DNA of 5,490 nucleotides, from positions 1 through 5,490 of the forward strand of contig JAFOTA010000007.1 in NCBI GenBank assembly GCA_017421145.1, given 5' to 3'. Below, piece after piece: positions 1 to 5,490 of this stretch. Every line of letters starts with the position of its first letter. The first letter of the stretch is position 1. The stretch comes from Treponema sp. (GTDB taxonomy: Bacteria > Spirochaetota > Spirochaetia > Treponematales > Treponemataceae). The translations under genes and the position numbers were made by a program. A model generated the notes under the pieces. The model ran no database searches and was not told where the DNA came from. It was given only the letters and a program-made list of their open reading frames with translations.

Positions 1-1908
1 ACTCTTTTGCTCGCCGAAGCATTCTGGATGATGGAAGGATATTTCACCCGCACCCTCGGAATGCACCGCGTATACAACTCGGCCTTTATGAACATGCTCA
101 AAAAGGAGGAGAACCAGAAATACCGCGACACAGTAAAGAACACAATCAAATTCGACCCGCAGGTTTTGAAGCGTTTCGTGAACTTTATGAACAACCCGGA
201 CGAAGAGACTGCCGTTGCGCAGTTCGGAAAGGGAGACAAGTATTTCGGTGTCTGTACCCTGATGGTGACAATGCCTGGACTCCCGATGTTCGGCCACGGA
301 CAGATTGAGGGATTTGAAGAAAAATACGGCATGGAATACACAAGGGCGTACCGCGATGAAACTCCGGACCAGTATCTTGTTGACCGCCACTGCCACGACA
401 TCTTCCCGCTCATGCACAAACGATACCTTTTCTCCGGCGTTGAGAATTTTCTTTTCTACGACGTGTGGAACCAGGGCATAGTAAACGAAAACATTTTCGC
501 ATACTCAAACAGCGCGGGCAACGAAAGGTCAATCGTTTTCTACAACAACAAATACGAGCGCGCAGCAGGATGGATCCGCCAGTCATGTGAATACGCAATC
601 AAGACAGGTTCCGGTGAAGGCGACGTAAAGATGATGAGCCGTTCGCTTTCAGAGGGCATGGGTCTTACAAAGGGCAAAGACAATTTCATGATTTTCCGCG
701 AGCACAAGTCCGGTCTTTGGTATGTAAGGTCCAGCGATGACATAATCGAAAACGGAATGTTCGTTTCTCTCAACGGATTTGAATATCAGGTTTATCTTGA
801 CGTGCATCAGGTTACTGACGGTGCGGAAGGAAAATTCGCAAAGCTCAACGAACTTTTGAACGGTTCCGGTGTTCCTGATCTTGAAGTTGCATGGCAGGAA
901 TACAAGTACAAGGAGCTTTATGCCGCGCTTGAAAAATTTGCTTCCCCGGAAGTCATCGAAAAGCTCACGAACCTTCTTACTCCTGTTGCCGTCCTTAAAT
1001 CCAAGAATATAGAGCAGCCTAAGCTTGAGGAAGTTTTCAAGGAAGTCAAAAAGAACGCCATTGCATATTACGAGCTTGAAGCAAAATTCGCAGCAGGTGC
1101 CGTAGAACTTGCAAAGGCAGAAAAAGAGCTTGCAAAAGAAAAATCCTTGAAGACAAAGCCTGCCGGAACCCAGAAGGAATCAAGGGTAAACAAAAAATCT
1201 GCGGAAGCTACGCCGGAAAAACGCTATCTTGCATTCTGCCGCCAGATGGAATATCTTTCTTCAACTATGGCAGCGGCCCAGGGCGTTTCAGCTGATTCTG
1301 CAGAAGTGTCAGGAGGAACGCACTACAGGGTTTCTGCATCGGCACTGAAAATGGATCAGGAAAACCTTGTTTACGACGGATTGATCATGCACAAAAATTC
1401 TGCGGAAATACTCTGCTGCTTTGCAATGGTTTCAAGCGCAGGAAAAGAAAACTGCCTGAACTGGGGATATGACAGAAAGCTTGCGCAGATTCTTGACAGG
1501 GCAGGAATCAGGGGCAATGAAATCCGCAATATATTCAGGAGCCTCTTCATAATGATGAAAGTCCGCGACCTGAATTTCGGAGCCACAGGATTTGCAAAGT
1601 CAACAGAAGAAACTGCTCGCATACTCGTCGAAGGCCCGGATTCATTCCTTTTGACCGGAGCAAACGACTTCAACGGAGTCCGCTGGTTCAACAAGGAAAA
1701 AATGGACGACACTCTCTGGTATGCATTCGCCGCAATCACGATGTACAGCCCGAGAAATCAGCGCGAGCAGATTCACCGCCTGATCAAGACGCTTTCTGCA
1801 GCAAAGGAAAGGGCAGAATACAAGTGTGCCAACTTTCTTGAAGCACTTATTCCCGAAAAGAAAACAGCGAAGAAAAAGCCTGCAGTAAAATCAAAGGCAA
1901 AAGAATAG
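1..1908 (+). CDS. Alpha-amylase-superfamily (GH13-like) protein, 3' part
   Basis: The reading frame is open from the first base, so the start and the N-terminal part lie upstream; 635 codons are visible. The first ~190 residues look like the end of a GH13 (beta/alpha)8 barrel. A stretch FVNFMNNPDEETA (about 175-213) occupies the place of conserved region IV, with Asp at codon 67 as the candidate transition-state-stabilising residue. It is followed by MPGLPMFGHGQ (271-303), the counterpart of the usual 'PG-P-YYGQE' strand. An all-beta-like stretch follows, then a helical region, an Ala/Lys/Glu-rich probable coiled-coil linker (1111-1220), a further globular C-terminal domain containing GVRWFNKEKMDD, and a basic tail (KKTAKKKPAVKSKAKE). 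The nucleophile and acid/base residues would be upstream, so activity cannot be judged. A role in alpha-glucan or maltodextrin metabolism is inferred from the fold; the substrate is unknown. No signal peptide can be assessed. Confidence 0.8.
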   Translation, partial: TLLLAEAFWMMEGYFTRTLGMHRVYNSAFMNMLKKEENQKYRDTVKNTIKFDPQVLKRFVNFMNNPDEETAVAQFGKGDKYFGVCTLMVTMPGLPMFGHGQIEGFEEKYGMEYTRAYRDETPDQYLVDRHCHDIFPLMHKRYLFSGVENFLFYDVWNQGIVNENIFAYSNSAGNERSIVFYNNKYERAAGWIRQSCEYAIKTGSGEGDVKMMSRSLSEGMGLTKGKDNFMIFREHKSGLWYVRSSDDIIENGMFVSLNGFEYQVYLDVHQVTDGAEGKFAKLNELLNGSGVPDLEVAWQEYKYKELYAALEKFASPEVIEKLTNLLTPVAVLKSKNIEQPKLEEVFKEVKKNAIAYYELEAKFAAGAVELAKAEKELAKEKSLKTKPAGTQKESRVNKKSAEATPEKRYLAFCRQMEYLSSTMAAAQGVSADSAEVSGGTHYRVSASALKMDQENLVYDGLIMHKNSAEILCCFAMVSSAGKENCLNWGYDRKLAQILDRAGIRGNEIRNIFRSLFIMMKVRDLNFGATGFAKSTEETARILVEGPDSFLLTGANDFNGVRWFNKEKMDDTLWYAFAAITMYSPRNQREQIHRLIKTLSAAKERAEYKCANFLEALIPEKKTAKKKPAVKSKAKE

Positions 1909-1914
1909 ACCGTC

Positions 1915-1973
1915 ATTGCATGGGGCATAGGAAAACAATCGTTTTACAGACTGCTTGTCCTATGTTCCGCAAT
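1915..1973. terminator. Imperfect inverted repeat between convergent genes, possible bidirectional terminator
   Basis: The arms are ATTGC (1915-1919) with GCAAT (1969-1973), and CATAGGA (1926-1932) with TCCTATG (1958-1964). A small inner AAAAC/GTTTT hairpin lies at 1932-1945. The element lies between the ends of the glycosidase-like gene and the convergent thrC gene, where a shared transcription end is expected. Neither strand has a T-run after the stem, so it is not a textbook intrinsic terminator; it may instead stabilise 3' ends or be a degenerate dispersed palindrome. Confidence 0.4.
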
Positions 1974-1983
1974 GCATGGCAGC

Positions 1984-3312
1984 TTAGAAAATTCTCTGGA
2001 GATTCAGCGAATTCAATACGGTAGTCACGTAGTCCATGTTGTCCGGCGTGATTATCGGATTGTTTATGGCAAACGGTTTCTGGCTTGCTTCTATATTATC
2101 AGTCATTACCGGCGTTTCACCTATGTTCCTCCGTATAAACGAAACGTCCTTCAACGGAGAATCCCTTGCAATCAGCACAACGGCAGAATCATCATCGTCG
2201 GTTATGTCACCGCGGAGCTTTGATGCAGCATATGCGGCGCTTGTTTCCTGATCCGCAAAATACTTGTATTTCATGAACAATTCTTTGCAGGCGTTGTCCG
2301 TTTCTTCTTTTGAAACCTGTGCAGGATAGACAAAGCTCCTGAGCATAAGAGAGTTTTCCTTGAACAGATTTTCCATTCTTTCCAGATTTGACGGATCTGC
2401 AGGATCAGCCGGAGTGCGTTTTTCAATGGGAACGAAGCTGTCGAGAATCTGGACATTGCCCTGTGCATCAAGTTTCAGGTTGTTGTCGGTCGGAAGTATA
2501 AATCCGTTGACCGGCAATGCGAGCTGCCAACCATAAAGCCCCGAAATCAGGTTGCCGTAGTTTCCCGCGCTCATTGCATAATAGATTGCACCGGCCACAA
2601 GTTTTTTTATCCTGGTGAAAGCAAATGTATAGAAAAATGTCTGCGGCAGGATACGACCGATGTTAGCTGTGTTTGCGACCGTAAGATGATATTTCCTCAC
2701 TTTTTCCTGATCAGCAAAGATTTTCCTGACGATATTCCTGCAATCAGCTTCGGTTCCGTCAACTTCAATCGGATATATGTTTCCGCCGTTCCATGCCAAA
2801 TCGCTTTCTTCAAGCCCGCAGATTTTGCCCTTAGGATAAAGAAGCACTGATTTTACGAGTTTTTTATTGCGCAAGGCCACTGCAAGGCTCGCACCCAGAT
2901 TTCCCGTGGTCACATCGAGCAATATTGATTTTTCACCGTTGTACCTGAGTATGGTCTCAAGCGAAGCGGCAAGGTATGAAACCCCGAAATCCTTGAACGT
3001 GCCGGTCGGTCCGTGAAAAAGCTCCAGCACAAACAGATTCGGAGCAAGCTGCTTTACTTTCGGTTCAAAATCAAATGCCGTAGTCGCAATAGTTTCACAA
3101 ATTATAGGGCTGAATTCCTTGTTTATAAGAGCCGATGTCAAAGTTCCGGCAAGGTTCGCGAATGAAGTGGTTTCATCTGCATATAAAATCCAGTTCCTCA
3201 AATCTTCCGTATCAAAAGGAACATAAAGTCCGCCGTCAGAAGGCATGCACCTGAGCAGAGCATCTTTAAATCCCACAGAATCTTTTCCATTTCTTGTACT
3301 TACAAAGCGCAT
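1984..3312 (-). CDS. thrC: Threonine synthase family PLP enzyme
   Basis: The protein has 442 residues, close to the ~430 of E. coli-type ThrC. Threonine synthase converts O-phosphohomoserine to threonine and phosphate in the cytoplasm, the last step of threonine synthesis. The N-terminus has the family's STRNGKDSVGFKDALLR...SDGGLYVP pattern. The PLP Schiff-base lysine is K107 in HGPTGTFKDFG. The phosphate-binding strand is SAGNYGNL (248-255, usually SGNFGDL), and LLYPKGKI (157-164) and NTANIGR (214-220) match family segments. Departures: the usual SGDTG is TGNLG (136-140), the PHTAV-like segment is QETSAAY (355-361), and the AHPAKF-like segment is ARDSPLKD (382-389). The family assignment is firm; strict threonine synthase activity is less certain. 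The ATG at 3312 is chosen because GGGAGA lies 5 nt upstream. No thrA or thrB gene lies alongside. Confidence 0.82.
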   Translation of the reverse strand: MRFVSTRNGKDSVGFKDALLRCMPSDGGLYVPFDTEDLRNWILYADETTSFANLAGTLTSALINKEFSPIICETIATTAFDFEPKVKQLAPNLFVLELFHGPTGTFKDFGVSYLAASLETILRYNGEKSILLDVTTGNLGASLAVALRNKKLVKSVLLYPKGKICGLEESDLAWNGGNIYPIEVDGTEADCRNIVRKIFADQEKVRKYHLTVANTANIGRILPQTFFYTFAFTRIKKLVAGAIYYAMSAGNYGNLISGLYGWQLALPVNGFILPTDNNLKLDAQGNVQILDSFVPIEKRTPADPADPSNLERMENLFKENSLMLRSFVYPAQVSKEETDNACKELFMKYKYFADQETSAAYAASKLRGDITDDDDSAVVLIARDSPLKDVSFIRRNIGETPVMTDNIEASQKPFAINNPIITPDNMDYVTTVLNSLNLQRIF

Positions 3313-3317
3313 TTATA

Positions 3318-3323
3318 TCTCCC
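3318..3323 (-). promoter_or_regulatory. Ribosome binding site of thrC
   Basis: Read on the minus strand, GGGAGA is followed by TATAA and then the ATG. The 5-nt spacing supports this start for thrC. Confidence 0.65.
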
Positions 3324-3330
3324 AAGGAAA

Positions 3331-3358
3331 AGTTTAACATTTTATGTAATTTTTTCAA
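3331..3358 (-). promoter_or_regulatory. Candidate sigma-70-type promoter for thrC
   Basis: On the minus strand, TTGAAA (3353-3358) and TAAACT (3331-3336) are separated by 16 bp. Transcription would start near 3324, leaving a leader of only about a dozen bases, just enough for the ribosome binding site. The -35 box lies 8 bp from the left copy of the 28-bp repeat, so the array begins right at this promoter. It was picked by eye from consensus similarity only. Confidence 0.4.
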
Positions 3359-3366
3359 GTAGAGGA

Positions 3367-3394
3367 TCAGGAAAGCTAGGGACTCAGCATAAAA
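3367..3394 (+). repeat. 28-bp direct repeat, left copy
   Basis: This is identical over 28 bp to 3917-3944. It starts TCAGGAAAGCT and continues with AGGGACTCAGCAT and AAAA. The AGGGACTCAGCAT portion (3378-3390) is also the left arm of palindrome A. The bases on either side differ between the two copies. Confidence 0.9.
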
Positions 3395-3654
3395 GCCAAT
3401 ATATCTATGCGGAACGGATTCTGGTGAACCAAAATGTCGAGTCCAACAAAATATGTTTATAACAGGCTCCCAGCGTGTGTCCATCCCGAAAAAGGGCCCG
3501 TTCGAAGCTACGCTACGAATGCCCGCACTTCGTTTGTGCAGATTTTTTTCTTTCCGGCCACCACGCTTCCGCCTGTTAAACCAAGGTCAATGGACTCGAC
3601 ATATTTACAAAAGATGCCGTTCCGCACATTTGTTTAAAATGATGCTGAGTCCCT
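3378..3654. repeat. Large nested palindrome A (277 bp), MITE-like or structured RNA
   Basis: Successive paired arms, in register and nested, are: AGGGACTCAGCAT (3378-3390) with 3642-3654, 13 bp exact; TGCGGAACGG (3408-3417) with 3617-3626, 10 bp; ATGTCGAGTCCA (3434-3445) with 3591-3602, 12 bp; TAACAGGC (3460-3467) with 3571-3578, 8 bp; and AGCGTG (3472-3477) with 3562-3567, 6 bp. The outer stems are separated by unpaired loops of roughly 12-17 nt on both sides. The centre has small local hairpins: CCC/GGG at 3484-3494, TTCG/CGAA at 3501-3518, and GCAC/GTGC at 3525-3539 followed by seven Ts. No coding signature is seen. The organisation fits a non-autonomous palindromic element or a long structured RNA. 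The stems do not favour one strand. Confidence 0.75.
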
Positions 3655-3716
3655 GAAAATTTTTACTTGGAAGGGAACCAATTTGCATGAACGAACAATA
3701 CATTTCCATAAGAATC

Positions 3717-3748
3717 ATTGGTGCGCATGGACAACAACCAATTTTTTT
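3717..3748 (+). terminator. Weak candidate intrinsic terminator
   Basis: ATTGGT (3717-3722) can pair with ACCAAT (3737-3742) across a 14-nt loop, and the stem runs straight into seven Ts (3742-3748). The stem is short and AT-rich, so termination would be inefficient. It would act on any plus-strand transcript leaving palindrome A. The surrounding spacer 3655-3753 shows no gene. Confidence 0.25.
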
Positions 3749-3753
3749 AATCT

Positions 3754-3916
3754 CAGGGCTTCGGCATGACAAGAACAATGGACTTTTGCAACGCAGGAGT
3801 GGGACGTAGGCAAAAAGTAAGGAGGGAGCCCCTGGGGGAGGTTACCTTGCTTTTTGCCGTCAACTGGGACCCGCTCATGCGTTGCATTTATCAATAGATT
3901 TCATGCCGAAGCCCTG
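3754..3916 (+). repeat. Structured palindrome B (163 bp), repeat element or non-coding RNA
   Basis: The closing stem CAGGGCTTCGGCATGA (3754-3769) matches 3901-3916 exactly over 16 bp. Next comes an asymmetric bubble (17 nt at 3770-3786, 14 nt at 3887-3900). A stem follows of TGCAACGCA (3787-3795) with 3878-3886, one G/A mismatch, and GAGTGGG (3797-3803) with CCCGCTC (3870-3876). A second internal loop follows, then a 14-bp stem, 3809-3822 with 3845-3858, and a 22-nt purine-rich apical loop (3823-3844). Two positions, T3800 with G3873 and T3818 with G3849, pair only as G-U wobbles when the plus strand is the RNA, which is why the plus strand is given. I saw no convincing promoter just upstream. 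It could be a palindromic repeat with no function as RNA. Confidence 0.7.
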
Positions 3917-3940
3917 TCAGGAAAGCTAGGGACTCAGCAT
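3903..3940 (+). repeat. REP-like hairpin at the right end of the array
   Basis: ATGCCGAAGCCCT (3903-3915) and AGGGACTCAGCAT (3928-3940) are inverted relative to each other and agree at 10 of 13 positions, around a 12-nt loop. Each arm also belongs to a larger structure: the first to palindrome B, the second to the 28-bp direct repeat. This suggests one original short palindrome family from which the array was assembled. Confidence 0.5.
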
Positions 3941-3944
3941 AAAA
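3917..3944 (+). repeat. 28-bp direct repeat, right copy
   Basis: This is the second exact copy of the 28-bp sequence at 3367-3394, with start points 550 bp apart. It abuts the right end of palindrome B without a gap. The intergenic sequence from here to 4078 holds a weak AAATT/AATTT hairpin with a T-run (3958-3976) and the transporter promoter. Confidence 0.9.
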
Positions 3945-3981
3945 CCACAGCAAACCGAAATTCCCGAATTTTTTTTATAGG

Positions 3982-4010
3982 TTCCCATAATCGCGATTCT
4001 TTGCTATGCT
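3982..4010 (+). promoter_or_regulatory. Candidate extended -10 promoter of the ABC transporter operon
   Basis: TTCCCA (3982-3987) is followed after 17 bp by TATGCT (4005-4010). TG plus one base directly precedes the -10, an extended -10 motif. The expected start near 4017 gives a leader of about 60 nt. In that leader CTCC (4054-4057) could pair with the GGAG of the ribosome binding site, but the stem is only 4 bp. It was identified by eye. Confidence 0.45.
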
Positions 4011-4069
4011 AGAGCCGGGAGTAAGGGTTATGCAACATTCTGTATAAATATTGCTCCTAAGTTTAAGTT

Positions 4070-4073
4070 GGAG
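4070..4073 (+). promoter_or_regulatory. Ribosome binding site of the ABC ATPase gene
   Basis: GGAG is followed by AAAAT and then ATG at 4079, a normal 5-nt spacing, which fixes the start of the ATPase gene. Confidence 0.7.
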
Positions 4074-4078
4074 AAAAT

Positions 4079-4918
4079 ATGTCAGTAATTACACTTTCAC
4101 ATTTGAGCAAAGTTTATCCGCTGGGAAAACAGGATGTCATTGCCGTAAAAGACGTTTCATTTTCAGTTGAAAAAGGTGAATTTGCGGCTATTTCCGGGCC
4201 GTCCGGTTCTGGAAAGTCAACCATATTGAACATGCTCGGTCTTATAGACATTCCGTCAGGAGGAGCAATAGACATAGACGGTATCAATGTGTATGAAGGA
4301 ATAAACCTTGATGCCGCACAGGTAAAAAACACGAGATGGGCAGCCGATCCAAAGCAGAAAAAACTCCGCTCATCACTTCCTTCCAAGCTTGACAAAAGGA
4401 TTACGGGTCTCCGCCGTTCACACCTTGGATTCATCTTCCAGACATTCAACCTGATTCCGGTTCTCAACGTCTACGAAAACATCGAATTCCCGCTTTTGAT
4501 AAAACCAAAGAACAAAGAAGGCAGAAGCCCTGTGGATGATTTTTCAAAGGCACAAAAACGCGAGTGGATAGAATACCTGATTGAAAAAGTCGGTCTTACG
4601 GAATGGAAGGAACACAAATCAACCGAGCTTTCGGGCGGTCAGAGACAGCGTGTAGCCATTGCACGTGCGCTCGTAACCAAAGCCCCCGTCATACTTGCCG
4701 ACGAACCAACTGCAAACCTTGACTCAAAGAACAGCGGCCAGATTCTTTCGCTCATGAAAACCCTGAACAAAGACCCTGAGCTCCAGACAACATTTATTTT
4801 TTCAACCCATGATTCCAGAATCGTAACCATGTGCGACCACGTCATTCATCTTCTGGACGGCCAGATTACGAACGATGAGCATAAAGCCGGCTCTGACATT
4901 TACGGGGAGGCTCTATAA
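4079..4918 (+). CDS. ABC transporter ATP-binding protein, LolD/MacB/FtsE type
   Basis: This 279-residue cytoplasmic ATPase has every motif of a complete nucleotide-binding domain: Walker A GPSGSGKST (40-48), Q-loop Q121 in FIFQTFNLIP, signature LSGGQ (184-188), Walker B VILADEP with catalytic E209, D-loop ANLD (212-215) and H-loop H244. The segment YENIEFPLL and overall similarity place it with the LolD/MacB/FtsE group, which powers FtsX-like permeases with large extracytoplasmic domains. It is longer than the usual ~230 residues. About 29 extra residues, lysine/arginine-rich, lie between Walker A and the Q-loop (about 71-110), and about 10 more lie before the signature (141-160). The permease gene starts 3 bp after the stop, so the two are surely co-transcribed. 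Likely roles are lipoprotein release, envelope work or export of an unidentified substrate; the sequence does not choose between them. Confidence 0.93.
   Translation: MSVITLSHLSKVYPLGKQDVIAVKDVSFSVEKGEFAAISGPSGSGKSTILNMLGLIDIPSGGAIDIDGINVYEGINLDAAQVKNTRWAADPKQKKLRSSLPSKLDKRITGLRRSHLGFIFQTFNLIPVLNVYENIEFPLLIKPKNKEGRSPVDDFSKAQKREWIEYLIEKVGLTEWKEHKSTELSGGQRQRVAIARALVTKAPVILADEPTANLDSKNSGQILSLMKTLNKDPELQTTFIFSTHDSRIVTMCDHVIHLLDGQITNDEHKAGSDIYGEAL
4904..4910 (+). promoter_or_regulatory. Ribosome binding site of the permease gene, inside the ATPase coding end
   Basis: GGGGAGG lies within the last codons of the ATPase gene, 11 nt before the permease ATG at 4922. This arrangement supports translational coupling and the chosen start. 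Confidence 0.55.
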
Positions 4919-4921
4919 CAA

Positions 4922-5490
4922 ATGAAAGTAATTTTTCAGCTGGCTCTCCGCAACCTGAAAGAACACAAGGCGAAGTCTATCATCGTATCGCTGTTCATTA
5001 TCTTCGGAGTGGCCATCGTAATTTTGGGAAACTCTTTCATAGAGTCCACGAACCGCGGGCTTGAAAAAGATTTCCGGGCAAACTACACTGGCGACATAAC
5101 CATTTCAGCAACATTGCCGGACGGATGGAACGCAGACATATTCATGGCAAGAAGCGGCACTTTCGACGGCACTTTACCGCAGATTCCGGCACTTCTGGAC
5201 ATAGAAAAAGTCGAAAAACTTCTTGATGAAAGCGGTCTTGTTTCAGGACGCACAAGAATGATTTCAACCCGCGGAATAATGATGAAGGGCGATGAAATAG
5301 ATTTGGCTTCCATAATGTCAGATGATTCGGTGAACATTGCAGACATCCCAGTTTTCATGATGTTCGCAGGCGAAGAGGATTCATATTTTTCTTTGTTCGG
5401 CGGACAGCACATAGTCGAAGGCAGCGGAATCGATTATTCATCAGATGAAAACCAGCTTTTGATTGACACAAAAATCAAGGACAGCTTCGA
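4922..5490 (+). CDS. ABC transporter permease, FtsX/MacB type, N-terminal part
   Basis: The frame is open from the ATG at 4922 to the window end: 189 codons plus two bases. The protein begins MKVIFQLALRNLKEHKAKS, a basic amphipathic start typical of MacB/LolC/LolE permeases. One transmembrane segment follows at about 20-39 (IIVSLFIIFGVAIVILGNSF). After that comes a long hydrophilic region, ETST-like in position and acidic, that should be the extracytoplasmic MacB-type core domain. The phrase GGQHIVEGSGID...NQLLIDTKI (about 160-185) resembles the 'receives gain, binds partner' segment seen in that domain. In this family the remaining three membrane segments come at the C-terminus, outside the window. 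Partner of the upstream ATPase; a second permease or an outer-membrane partner may follow downstream but cannot be seen. Confidence 0.85.
   Translation, partial: MKVIFQLALRNLKEHKAKSIIVSLFIIFGVAIVILGNSFIESTNRGLEKDFRANYTGDITISATLPDGWNADIFMARSGTFDGTLPQIPALLDIEKVEKLLDESGLVSGRTRMISTRGIMMKGDEIDLASIMSDDSVNIADIPVFMMFAGEEDSYFSLFGGQHIVEGSGIDYSSDENQLLIDTKIKDSF

Noticed and set aside
1972..2251. Plus-strand open frames of 71-83 codons opposite the 3' end of thrC.
   Set aside because: They are antisense to a well-supported gene, with no ribosome binding site or recognisable product.
3497..3524. A tRNA-like T-arm pattern (GTTCGAAGC flanked by GGGC and GCCC).
   Set aside because: No acceptor, D or anticodon arms can be placed around it; it is a local hairpin in palindrome A.
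3434..3656. Two overlapping short plus-strand open frames (3434-3637 and 3453-3656) that could encode 67-residue proteins.
   Set aside because: They lie wholly within palindrome A, overlap each other in different frames, lack a ribosome binding site and show no protein-like composition.
3367..3944. The repeated 28-bp sequence as a CRISPR array, since the length is typical.
   Set aside because: There are only two copies, 550 bp apart, with no regular spacers and no cas genes.
4020..4050. A second promoter with TATAAA at 4043-4048 for the transporter operon.
   Set aside because: No acceptable -35 box exists at 16-18 bp upstream; the site at 3982-4010 is better.
3313..4078. A retron or other RNA-guided or defence system built on the structured intergenic DNA.
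   Set aside because: No reverse transcriptase, nuclease or effector gene is in the window; all neighbours are metabolic or transport genes.
5083..5412. A 109-codon minus-strand open frame opposite the permease.
   Set aside because: It is antisense to the permease, whose frame shows clear family features; this is a shadow frame.

Overview
The window looks like a piece of a host-associated spirochaete chromosome, most likely Treponema or a close relative. The base composition is moderate, the proteins are lysine- and glutamate-rich, and the large C-terminally extended GH13-type protein resembles ones I associate with Treponema. This assignment is from memory of protein families and is not proven by the sequence.

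Layout. Positions 1-1908 (+) hold the 3' part of a large alpha-amylase-superfamily (GH13-like) protein whose start lies upstream of the window. A 75-bp gap with an imperfect inverted repeat separates it from a convergent gene at 1984-3312 (-). That gene encodes a threonine-synthase-family PLP enzyme (thrC); it keeps the PLP lysine but departs from several motifs I expect in the family. Positions 3313-4078 are a 766-bp intergenic region without a credible protein gene, but dense in structure. It holds two large nested palindromes (A, 3378-3654; B, 3754-3916), an exact 28-bp direct repeat 550 bp apart, and five 13-bp half-sites of one repeat family in alternating orientation. From 4079 (+) a transporter operon begins with a LolD/MacB-type ABC ATPase (4079-4918), followed after 3 bp by an FtsX/MacB-type permease that runs off the end of the window.

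How it fits together. The ATPase and permease form one transport module, probably acting on lipoproteins, envelope components or an exported substrate. A plausible extended -10 promoter lies at 3982-4010, just downstream of the repeat array. thrC is transcribed the other way from a promoter lying against the left edge of the array, so the array sits between two divergent promoters. The glycosidase and threonine genes have no obvious functional link.

The most interesting part is the intergenic array. It looks like a mosaic REP/MITE-type element. Palindrome B has two wobble pairs that form only if the plus strand is the RNA, so it could also be a structured non-coding RNA. I found no CRISPR array, tRNA, rRNA, transposase or defence gene.
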